Of a stretch of 64,000 nucleotides of DNA, positions 52,301 to 63,884 are shown one piece after another (position 1 is the first letter of the stretch; every line of letters begins with the position of its first letter). The position numbers and the translations under genes are program-made. This stretch comes from Hippasteria phrygiana (lineage: Eukaryota; Echinodermata; Asteroidea; Valvatida; Goniasteridae), in assembly GCA_037893225.1 (NCBI GenBank), contig JAZGUH010000116.1:1426001-1490000 (forward strand), in the 5' to 3' direction. The notes below the pieces were generated by a model. The model was not told where the DNA came from. It searched no databases and was given only the letters and a program-made list of their open reading frames with translations.

Positions 52301-54352
52301 ATGAAATATCAACCAAATACAGTAATTTTGGCATGTATGGATAGCTTAGATCTGGCGCTACATGTTGCAATTATCGGCGGCTTCTTAGAGTTAACACTTG
52401 TGGAGAAAATTCAAACCTCGCAATGTTTATTTTCTTTCCGGCCAACATCTGTGTACATGTTACCGTCTATTTATTGCTCCATGCATGTCAAATTCCCTAG
52501 GGTATGGACTTGCTTTATTCATTCATAATTGCATGAAATATCAACCAAATGCAGTAATTTTGACATGTATGGATAGCTTAGATCTGGCGCTACATGTTGC
52601 AATTATCGGCGGCTTCTTAGAGTTAACACTTGTGGAGAAAATTCAAACCTCGCAATGTTTATTTTCTTTCCGGCCAACATCTGTGTACATGTTACCGTCT
52701 ATTTATTGCTCCATGCATGTCAAATTCCCTAGGGTATGGACTTGCTTTATTCATTCATAATTGCATGAAATATCAACCAAATGCAGTAATTTTGACATGT
52801 ATGGATAGCTTAGATCTGGCGCTACATGTTGCAATTATCGGCGGCTTCTTAGAGTTAACACTTGTGGAGAAAATTCAAACCTCGCAATGTTTATTTTCTT
52901 TCCGGCCAACATCTGTGTACATGTTACCGTCTATTTATTGCTCCATGCATGTCAAATTCCCTGGGGTATGGACTTGCTTTATTCATTCATAATTGCATGA
53001 AATATCAACCAAATGCAGTAATTTTGACATGTATGGATAGCTTAGATCTGGCGCTACATGTTGCAATTATCGGCGGCTTCTTAGAGTTAACACTTGTGGA
53101 GAAAATTCAAACCTCGCAATGTTTATTTTCTTTCCGGCCAACATCTGTGTGCATATTACCTTCTATTTATTGCTCCATGCCTGTCAAATTCCCTAGGGTA
53201 TGACTTGCTTTACTCATTCATAATTGCATGAAATATCAACCAAATGCAGTAATTTTGACATGTATGGATAGCTTAGATCTGGCGCTACATGTTGCAATTA
53301 TCGGCGGCTTCTTAGAGTTAACACTTGTGGAGAAAATTCAAACCTCGCAATGTTTATTTTCTTTCCGGCCAACATCTGTGTACATGTTACCGTCTATTTA
53401 TTGCTCCATGCATGTCAAATTCCCTAGGGTATGGACTTGCTTTATTCATTCATAATTGCATGAAATATCAACCAAATGCAGTAATTTTGACATGTATGGA
53501 TAGCTTAGATCTGGCGCTACATGTTGCAATTATCGGCGGCTTCTTAGAGTTAACACTTGTGGAGAAAATTCAAACCTCGCAATGTTTATTTTCTTTCCGG
53601 CCAACATCTGTGTACATGTTACCGTCTATTTATTGCTCCATGCATGTCAAATTCCCTGGGGTATGGACTTGCTTTATTCATTCATAATTGCATGAAATAT
53701 CAACCAAATGCAGTAATTTTGACATGTATGGATAGCTTAGATCTGGCGCTACATGTTGCAATTATCGGCGGCTTCTTAGAGTTAACACTTGTGGAGAAAA
53801 TTCAAACCTCGCAATGTTTATTTTCTTTCCGGCCAACATCTGTGTGCATATTACCTTCTATTTATTGCTCCATGCCTGTCAAATTCCCTAGGGTATGACT
53901 TGCTTTACTCATTCATAATTGCATGAAATATCAACCAAATACAGTAATTTTGGCATGTATGGATAGCTTAGATCTGGCGCTACATGTTGCAATTATCGGC
54001 GGCTTCTTAGAGTTAACACTTGTGGAGAAAATTCAAACCTCGCAATGTTTATTTTCTTTCCGGCCAACATCTGTGTACATGTTACCGTCTATTTATTGCT
54101 CCATGCATGTCAAATTCCCTAGGGTATGGACTTGCTTTATTCATTCATAATTGCATGAAATATCAACCAAATGCAGTAATTTTGACATGTATGGATAGCT
54201 TAGATCTGGCGCTACATGTTGCAATTATCGGCGGCTTCTTAGAGTTAACACTTGTGGAGAAAATTCAAACCTCGCAATGTTTATTTTCTTTCCGGCCAAC
54301 ATCTGTGTACATGTTACCGTCTATTTATTGCTCCATGCATGTCAAATTCCCT
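51419..54352. repeat. 40-monomer-offset duplication, left copy
   Basis: About 2.9 kb matches 60686-63619 at an offset of 9267 bases. Shared rare states are T195 in the F5 monomer at 51606 and C at base 1 of the monomer at 51838 (TTGCCTGAA), both paralleled at 60873 and 61105. Limits are the nearest informative sites: base 44 on the left and base 199 on the right. Confidence 0.92.
52301..53227. repeat. Tetramer higher-order repeat unit F3-F2-B2-A1 (927 bases)
   Basis: This unit is representative of the tetramer, which is found again at 46511-47437, 53923-54849 and 61568-62494. It equals the 695-base trimer F3, B2, A1 plus one F2 monomer, so trimer and tetramer differ by one 232-base unit. Confidence 0.9.
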
Positions 54353-55544
54353 AGGGTATGGACTTGCTTTATTCATTCATAATTGCATGAAATATCAACC
54401 AAATGCAGTAATTTTGACATGTATGGATAGCTTAGATCTGGCGCTACATGTTGCAATTATCGGCGGCTTCTTAGAGTTAACACTTGTGGAGAAAATTCAA
54501 ACCTCGCAATGTTTATTTTCTTTCCGGCCAACATCTGTGTACATGTTACCGTCTATTTATTGCTCCATGCATGTCAAATTCCCTGGGGTATGGACTTGCT
54601 TTATTCATTCATAATTGCATGAAATATCAACCAAATGCAGTAATTTTGACATGTATGGATAGCTTAGATCTGGCGCTACATGTTGCAATTATCGGCGGCT
54701 TCTTAGAGTTAACACTTGTGGAGAAAATTCAAACCTCGCAATGTTTATTTTCTTTCCGGCCAACATCTGTGTGCATATTACCTTCTATTTATTGCTCCAT
54801 GCCTGTCAAATTCCCTAGGGTATGACTTGCTTTACTCATTCATAATTGCATGAAATATCAACCAAATACAGTAATTTTGGCATGTATGGATAGCTTAGAT
54901 CTGGCGCTACATGTTGCAATTATCGGCGGCTTCTTAGAGTTAACACTTGTGGAGAAAATTCAAACCTCGCAATGTTTATTTTCTTTCCGGCCAACATCTG
55001 TGTACATGTTACCGTCTATTTATTGCTCCATGCATGTCAAATTCCCTAGGGTATGGACTTGCTTTATTCATTCATAATTGCATGAAATATCAACCAAATG
55101 CAGTAATTTTGACATGTATGGATAGCTTAGATCTGGCGCTACATGTTGCAATTATCGGCGGCTTCTTAGAGTTAACACTTGTGGAGAAAATTCAAACCTC
55201 GCAATGTTTATTTTCTTTCCGGCCAACATCTGTGTACATGTTACCGTCTATTTATTGCTCCATGCATGTCAAATTCCCTGGGGTATGGACTTGCTTTATT
55301 CATTCATAATTGCATGAAATATCAACCAAATGCAGTAATTTTGACATGTATGGATAGCTTAGATCTGGCGCTACATGTTGCAATCATCGGCGGCTTCTTA
55401 GAGTTAACACTTGTGGAGAAAATTCAAACCTCGCAATGTTTATTTTCTTTCCGGCCAACATCTGTGTGCACATTACCTTCTATTTATTGCTCCATGCCTG
55501 TCAAATTCCCTAGGGTATGACTTGCTTTACTCATTCATAAATGC

Positions 55545-56934
55545 ATGAAATATCAACCAAATACAGTAATTTTGACATGTATGGATAGCTTAGATCTGGC
55601 GCTACATGTTGCAATTATCGGCGGCTTCTTAGAGTTAACACTTGTGGAGAAAATTCAAACCTCGCAATGTTTATTTTCTTTCCGGCCAACATCTGTGTAC
55701 ATGTTACCGTCTATTTATTGCTCCATGCATGTCAAATTTCCTAGGGTATGGACTTGCTTTATTCATTCATAATTGCATGAAATATCAACCAAATGCAGTA
55801 ATTTTGACATGTATGGATAACTTAGATCTGGCGCTACATGTTGCAATTATCGGCGGCTTCTTAGAGTTAACACTTGTGGAGAAAATTCAAACCTCGCAAT
55901 GTTTATTTTCTTTCCGGCCAACATCTGTGTACATGTTACCGTCTATTTATTGCTCCATGCATGTCAAATTCCCTGGGGTATGGACTTGCTTTATTCATTC
56001 ATAATTGCATGAAATATCAACCAAATGCAGTAATTTTGACATGTATGGATAGCTTAGATCTGGCGCTACATGTTGCAATCATCGGCGGCTTCCTAGAGTT
56101 AAAACTTGTGGAGAAAATTCAAACCTCGCAATGTTTATTTTCTTTCCGGCCAACATCTGTGTACATGTTACCGTCTATTTATTGCTCCATGCCTGTCAAA
56201 TTCCCTTGGGTATGACTTGCTTTACTCATTCATAATTGCATGAAATATCAACCAAATACAGTAATTTTGACATGTATGGATAGCTTAGATCTGGCGCTAC
56301 ATGTTGCAATTATCGGCGGCTTCTTAGAGTTAACACTTGTGGAGAAAATTCAAACCTCGCAATGTTTATTTTCTTTCCGGCCAACATCTGTGTACATGTT
56401 ACCGTCTATTTATTGCTCCATGCATGTCAAATTCCCTAGGGTATGGACTTGCTTTATTCATTCATAATTGCATGAAATATCAACCAAATGCAGTAATTTT
56501 GACATGTATGGATAGCTTAGATCTGGCGCTACATGTTGCAATTATCGGCGGCTTCTTAGAGTTAACACTTGTGGAGAAAATTCAAACCTCGCAATGTTTA
56601 TTTTCTTTCCGGCCAACATCTGTGTACATGTTACCGTCTATTTATTGCTCCATGCATGTCAAATTCCCTGGGGTATGGACTTGCTTTATTCATTCATAAT
56701 TGCATGAAATATCAACCAAATGCAGTAATTTTGACATGTATGGATAGCTTAGATCTGGCGCTACATGTTGCAATTATCGGCGGCTTCTTAGAGTTAACAC
56801 TTGTGGAGAAAATTCAAACCTCGCAATGTTTATTTTCTTTCCGGCCAACATCTGTGTGCATATTACCTTCTATTTATTGCTCCATGCCTGTCAAATTCCC
56901 TAGGGTATGACTTGCTTTACTCATTCATAATTGC
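55545..56934. repeat. F5-B3-G2-F1-B2-A1 block, copy 1
   Basis: This six-monomer block matches 57166-58555 at an offset of 1621 bases. Shared rare markers are A at 55541 (base before GCATG changed, ATAAATGC), T195 in F5 and T199 in G2 (56207). The homology starts further left, inside the A1 monomer at 55314, which has C158 at 55471. Confidence 0.92.
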
Positions 56935-57165
56935 ATGAAATATCAACCAAATACAGTAATTTTGGCATGTATGGATAGCTTAGATCTGGCGCTACATGTT
57001 GCAATTATCGGCGGCTTCTTAGAGTTAACACTTGTGGAGAAAATTCAAACCTCGCAATGTTTATTTTCTTTCCGGCCAACATCTGTGTGCACATTACCTT
57101 CTATTTATTGCTCCATGCCTGTCAAATTCCCTAGGGTATGACTTGCTTTACTCATTCATAAATGC
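56935..57165 (+). repeat. Chimeric monomer, F3 front joined to A-type rear
   Basis: The front half carries the F3 states A19 and G31 with T72. The rear half carries C158 (57092), the G,A,T trio, C185 and the 231-base tail of the A1 monomer at 55314. It is the only monomer in the window joining G31 with an A-type rear. The exchange lies between base 72 (57006) and base 158 (57092). Confidence 0.9.
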
Positions 57166-58555
57166 ATGAAATATCAACCAAATACAGTAATTTTGACATG
57201 TATGGATAGCTTAGATCTGGCGCTACATGTTGCAATTATCGGCGGCTTCTTAGAGTTAACACTTGTGGAGAAAATTCAAACCTCGCAATGTTTATTTTCT
57301 TTCCGGCCAACATCTGTGTACATGTTACCGTCTATTTATTGCTCCATGCATGTCAAATTTCCTAGGGTATGGACTTGCTTTATTCATTCATAATTGCATG
57401 AAATATCAACCAAATGCAGTAATTTTGACATGTATGGATAACTTAGATCTGGCGCTACATGTTGCAATTATCGGCGGCTTCTTAGAGTTAACACTTGTGG
57501 AGAAAATTCAAACCTCGCAATGTTTATTTTCTTTCCGGCCAACATCTGTGTACATGTTACCGTCTATTTATTGCTCCATGCATGTCAAATTCCCTGGGGT
57601 ATGGACTTGCTTTATTCATTCATAATTGCATGAAATATCAACCAAATGCAGTAATTTTGACATGTATGGATAGCTTAGATCTGGCGCTACATGTTGCAAT
57701 CATCGGCGGCTTCCTAGAGTTAAAACTTGTGGAGAAAATTCAAACCTCGCAATGTTTATTTTCTTTCCGGCCAACATCTGTGTACATGTTACCGTCTATT
57801 TATTGCTCCATGCCTGTCAAATTCCCTTGGGTATGACTTGCTTTACTCATTCATAATTGCATGAAATATCAACCAAATACAGTAATTTTGACATGTATGG
57901 ATAGCTTAGATCTGGCGCTACATGTTGCAATTATCGGCGGCTTCTTAGAGTTAACACTTGTGGAGAAAATTCAAACCTCGCAATGTTTATTTTCTTTCCG
58001 GCCAACATCTGTGTACATGTTACCGTCTATTTATTGCTCCATGCATGTCAAATTCCCTAGGGTATGGACTTGCTTTATTCATTCATAATTGCATGAAATA
58101 TCAACCAAATGCAGTAATTTTGACATGTATGGATAGCTTAGATCTGGCGCTACATGTTGCAATTATCGGCGGCTTCTTAGAGTTAACACTTGTGGAGAAA
58201 ATTCAAACCTCGCAATGTTTATTTTCTTTCCGGCCAACATCTGTGTACATGTTACCGTCTATTTATTGCTCCATGCATGTCAAATTCCCTGGGGTATGGA
58301 CTTGCTTTATTCATTCATAATTGCATGAAATATCAACCAAATGCAGTAATTTTGACATGTATGGATAGCTTAGATCTGGCGCTACATGTTGCAATTATCG
58401 GCGGCTTCTTAGAGTTAACACTTGTGGAGAAAATTCAAACCTCGCAATGTTTATTTTCTTTCCGGCCAACATCTGTGTGCATATTACCTTCTATTTATTG
58501 CTCCATGCCTGTCAAATTCCCTAGGGTATGACTTGCTTTACTCATTCATAATTGC
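57166..58555. repeat. F5-B3-G2-F1-B2-A1 block, copy 2
   Basis: This is the partner of 55545-56934, with the markers at 57162, T195 and 57828. The G2, F1, B2, A1 part (57630-58555) is repeated a third time at 59252-60177, seven monomers (1622 bases) later, with T199 at 59450. Confidence 0.92.
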
Positions 58556-59251
58556 ATGAAATATCAACCAAATACAGTAATTTTGGCATGTATGGATAGC
58601 TTAGATCTGGCGCTACATGTTGCAATTATCGGCGGCTTCTTAGAGTTAACACTTGTGGAGAAAATTCAAACCTCGCAATGTTTATTTTCTTTCCGGCCAA
58701 CATCTGTGTACATGTTACCGTCTATTTATTGCTCCATGCATGTCAAATTCCCTAGGGTATGGACTTGCTTTATTCATTCATAATTGCATGAAATATCAAC
58801 CAAATGCAGTAATTTTGACATGTATGGATAGCTTAGATCTGGCGCTACATGTTGCAATTATCGGCGGCTTCTTAGAGTTAACACTTGTGGAGAAAATTCA
58901 AACCTCGCAATGTTTATTTTCTTTCCGGCCAACATCTGTGTACATGTTACCGTCTATTTATTGCTCCATGCATGTCAAATTCCCTAGGGTATGGACTTGC
59001 TTTATTCATTCATAATTGCATGAAATATCAACCAAATGCAGTAATTTTGACATGTATGGATAGCTTAGATCTGGCGCTACATGTTGCAATTATCGGCGGC
59101 TTCTTAGAGTTAACACTTGTGGAGAAAATTCAAACCTCGCAATGTTTATTTTCTTTCCGGCCAACATCTGTGTACATGTTACCGTCTATTTATTGCTCCA
59201 TGCATGTCAAATTCCCTGGGGTATGGACTTGCTTTATTCATTCATAATTGC

Positions 59252-60177
59252 ATGAAATATCAACCAAATGCAGTAATTTTGACATGTATGGATAGCTTAG
59301 ATCTGGCGCTACATGTTGCAATCATCGGCGGCTTCCTAGAGTTAAAACTTGTGGAGAAAATTCAAACCTCGCAATGTTTATTTTCTTTCCGGCCAACATC
59401 TGTGTACATGTTACCGTCTATTTATTGCTCCATGCCTGTCAAATTCCCTTGGGTATGACTTGCTTTACTCATTCATAATTGCATGAAATATCAACCAAAT
59501 ACAGTAATTTTGACATGTATGGATAGCTTAGATCTGGCGCTACATGTTGCAATTATCGGCGGCTTCTTAGAGTTAACACTTGTGGAGAAAATTCAAACCT
59601 CGCAATGTTTATTTTCTTTCCGGCCAACATCTGTGTACATGTTACCGTCTATTTATTGCTCCATGCATGTCAAATTCCCTAGGGTATGGACTTGCTTTAT
59701 TCATTCATAATTGCATGAAATATCAACCAAATGCAGTAATTTTGACATGTATGGATAGCTTAGATCTGGCGCTACATGTTGCAATTATCGGCGGCTTCTT
59801 AGAGTTAACACTTGTGGAGAAAATTCAAACCTCGCAATGTTTATTTTCTTTCCGGCCAACATCTGTGTACATGTTACCGTCTATTTATTGCTCCATGCAT
59901 GTCAAATTCCCTGGGGTATGGACTTGCTTTATTCATTCATAATTGCATGAAATATCAACCAAATGCAGTAATTTTGACATGTATGGATAGCTTAGATCTG
60001 GCGCTACATGTTGCAATTATCGGCGGCTTCTTAGAGTTAACACTTGTGGAGAAAATTCAAACCTCGCAATGTTTATTTTCTTTCCGGCCAACATCTGTGT
60101 GCATATTACCTTCTATTTATTGCTCCATGCCTGTCAAATTCCCTAGGGTATGACTTGCTTTACTCATTCATAATTGC
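59252..60177. repeat. G2-F1-B2-A1 block, third copy
   Basis: This is the third occurrence of the G2 monomer (T199 at 59450, CCCTTGGG). The monomer before it is B2, where the two other copies have B3, so the shared segment begins after base 44 of the preceding monomer. Confidence 0.9.
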
Positions 60178-60685
60178 ATGAAATATCAACCAAATACAGT
60201 AATTTTGGCATGTATGGATAGCTTAGATCTGGCGCTACATGTTGCAATTATCGGCGGCTTCTTAGAGTTAACACTTGTGGAGAAAATTCAAACCTCGCAA
60301 TGTTTATTTTCTTTCCGGCCAACATCTGTGTACATGTTACCGTCTATTTATTGCTCCATGCATGTCAAATTCCCTAGGGTATGGACTTGCTTTATTCATT
60401 CATAATTGCATGAAATATCAACCAAATGCAGTAATTTTGACATGTATGGATAGCTTAGATCTGGCGCTACATGTTGCAATTATCGGCGGCTTCTTAGAGT
60501 TAACACTTGTGGAGAAAATTCAAACCTCGCAATGTTTATTTTCTTTCCGGCCAACATCTGTGTACATGTTACCGTCTATTTATTGCTCCATGCATGTCAA
60601 ATTCCCTAGGGTATGGACTTGCTTTATTCATTCATAATTGCATGAAATATCAACCAAATGCAGTAATTTTGACATGTATGGATAG

Positions 60686-63619
60686 CTTAGATCTGGCGCT
60701 ACATGTTGCAATTATCGGCGGCTTCTTAGAGTTAACACTTGTGGAGAAAATTCAAACCTCGCAATGTTTATTTTCTTTCCGGCCAACATCTGTGTGCATA
60801 TTACCTTCTATTTATTGCTCCATGCCTGTCAAATTCCCTAGGGTATGACTTGCTTTACTCATTCATAATTGCATGAAATATCAACCAAATACAGTAATTT
60901 TGACATGTATGGATAGCTTAGATCTGGCGCTACATGTTGCAATTATCGGCGGCTTCTTAGAGTTAACACTTGTGGAGAAAATTCAAACCTCGCAATGTTT
61001 ATTTTCTTTCCGGCCAACATCTGTGTACATGTTACCGTCTATTTATTGCTCCATGCATGTCAAATTTCCTAGGGTATGGACTTGCTTTACTCATTCATAA
61101 TTGCCTGAAATATCAACCAAATACAGTAATTTTGACATGTATGGATAGCTTAGATCTGGCGCTACATGTTGCAATTATCGGCGGCTTCTTAGAGTTAACA
61201 CTTGTGGAGAAAATTCAAACCTCGCAATGTTTATTTTCTTTCCGGCCAACATCTGTGTACATGTTACCGTCTATTTATTGCTCCATGCATGTCAAATTCC
61301 CTGGGGTATGGACTTGCTTTATTCATTCATAATTGCATGAAATATCAACCAAATGCAGTAATTTTGACATGTATGGATAGCTTAGATCTGGCGCTACATG
61401 TTGCAATTATCGGCGGCTTCTTAGAGTTAACACTTGTGGAGAAAATTCAAACCTCGCAATGTTTATTTTCTTTCCGGCCAACATCTGTGTGCATATTACC
61501 TTCTATTTATTGCTCCATGCCTGTCAAATTCCCTAGGGTATGACTTGCTTTACTCATTCATAATTGCATGAAATATCAACCAAATACAGTAATTTTGGCA
61601 TGTATGGATAGCTTAGATCTGGCGCTACATGTTGCAATTATCGGCGGCTTCTTAGAGTTAACACTTGTGGAGAAAATTCAAACCTCGCAATGTTTATTTT
61701 CTTTCCGGCCAACATCTGTGTACATGTTACCGTCTATTTATTGCTCCATGCATGTCAAATTCCCTAGGGTATGGACTTGCTTTATTCATTCATAATTGCA
61801 TGAAATATCAACCAAATGCAGTAATTTTGACATGTATGGATAGCTTAGATCTGGCGCTACATGTTGCAATTATCGGCGGCTTCTTAGAGTTAACACTTGT
61901 GGAGAAAATTCAAACCTCGCAATGTTTATTTTCTTTCCGGCCAACATCTGTGTACATGTTACCGTCTATTTATTGCTCCATGCATGTCAAATTCCCTAGG
62001 GTATGGACTTGCTTTATTCATTCATAATTGCATGAAATATCAACCAAATGCAGTAATTTTGACATGTATGGATAGCTTAGATCTGGCGCTACATGTTGCA
62101 ATTATCGGCGGCTTCTTAGAGTTAACACTTGTGGAGAAAATTCAAACCTCGCAATGTTTATTTTCTTTCCGGCCAACATCTGTGTACATGTTACCGTCTA
62201 TTTATTGCTCCATGCATGTCAAATTCCCTGGGGTATGGACTTGCTTTATTCATTCATAATTGCATGAAATATCAACCAAATGCAGTAATTTTGACATGTA
62301 TGGATAGCTTAGATCTGGCGCTACATGTTGCAATTATCGGCGGCTTCTTAGAGTTAACACTTGTGGAGAAAATTCAAACCTCGCAATGTTTATTTTCTTT
62401 CCGGCCAACATCTGTGTGCATATTACCTTCTATTTATTGCTCCATGCCTGTCAAATTCCCTAGGGTATGACTTGCTTTACTCATTCATAATTGCATGAAA
62501 TATCAACCAAATGCAGTAATTTTGACATGTATGGATAGCTTAGATCTGGCGCTACATGTTGCAATTATCGGCGGCTTCTTAGAGTTAACACTTGTGGAGA
62601 AAATTCAAACCTCGCAATGTTTATTTTCTTTCCGGCCAACATCTGTGTACATGTTACCGTCTATTTATTGCTCCATGCATGTCAAATTCCCTAGGGTATG
62701 GACTTGCTTTATTCATTCATAATTGCATGAAATATCAACCAAATGCAGTAATTTTGACATGTATGGATAGCTTAGATCTGGCGCTACATGTTGCAATTAT
62801 CGGCGGCTTCTTAGAGTTAACACTTGTGGAGAAAATTCAAACCTCGCAATGTTTATTTTCTTTCCGGCCAACATCTGTGTACATGTTACCGTCTATTTAT
62901 TGCTCCATGCATGTCAAATTCCCTGGGGTATGGACTTGCTTTATTCATTCATAATTGCATGAAATATCAACCAAATGCAGTAATTTTGACATGTATGGAT
63001 AGCTTAGATCTGGCGCTACATGTTGCAATTATCGGCGGCTTCTTAGAGTTAACACTTGTGGAGAAAATTCAAACCTCGCAATGTTTATTTTCTTTCCGGC
63101 CAACATCTGTGTGCATATTACCTTCTATTTATTGCTCCATGCCTGTCAAATTCCCTAGGGTATGACTTGCTTTACTCATTCATAATTGCATGAAATATCA
63201 ACCAAATACAGTAATTTTGGCATGTATGGATAGCTTAGATCTGGCGCTACATGTTGCAATTATCGGCGGCTTCTTAGAGTTAACACTTGTGGAGAAAATT
63301 CAAACCTCGCAATGTTTATTTTCTTTCCGGCCAACATCTGTGTACATGTTACCGTCTATTTATTGCTCCATGCATGTCAAATTCCCTAGGGTATGGACTT
63401 GCTTTATTCATTCATAATTGCATGAAATATCAACCAAATGCAGTAATTTTGACATGTATGGATAGCTTAGATCTGGCGCTACATGTTGCAATTATCGGCG
63501 GCTTCTTAGAGTTAACACTTGTGGAGAAAATTCAAACCTCGCAATGTTTATTTTCTTTCCGGCCAACATCTGTGTACATGTTACCGTCTATTTATTGCTC
63601 CATGCATGTCAAATTCCCT
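60686..63619. repeat. 40-monomer-offset duplication, right copy
   Basis: This is the partner of 51419-54352. It starts inside the A1 monomer at 60642, whose left-copy counterpart is an A2, and ends inside the B2 monomer at 63422, whose counterpart is an F2. Both ends therefore lie within monomers rather than at unit boundaries. Confidence 0.92.
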
Positions 63620-63884
63620 GGGGTATGGACTTGCTTTATTCATTCATAATTGCATGAAATATCAACCAAATGCAGTAATTTTGACATGTATGGATAGCTT
63701 AGATCTGGCGCTACATGTTGCAATTATCGGCGGCTTCTTAGAGTTAACACTTGTGGAGAAAATTCAAACCTCGCAATGTTTATTTTCTTTCCGGCCAACA
63801 TCTGTGTGCATATTACCTTCTATTTATTGCTCCATGCCTGTCAAATTCCCTAGGGTATGACTTGCTTTACTCATTCATAATTGC

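Noticed and set aside
61..63860. Hundreds of forward reading frames of 68-120 codons that look like a family of near-identical proteins
   Set aside because: They recur with the satellite period and change frame at each 232-base unit. They end at the same TAA in CATAATTGC or at the TGA created by the 231-base tail. Differences between copies include many that change amino acids, and there is no promoter, splice or codon-use signal. They are by-products of a low-stop repeat, not genes.
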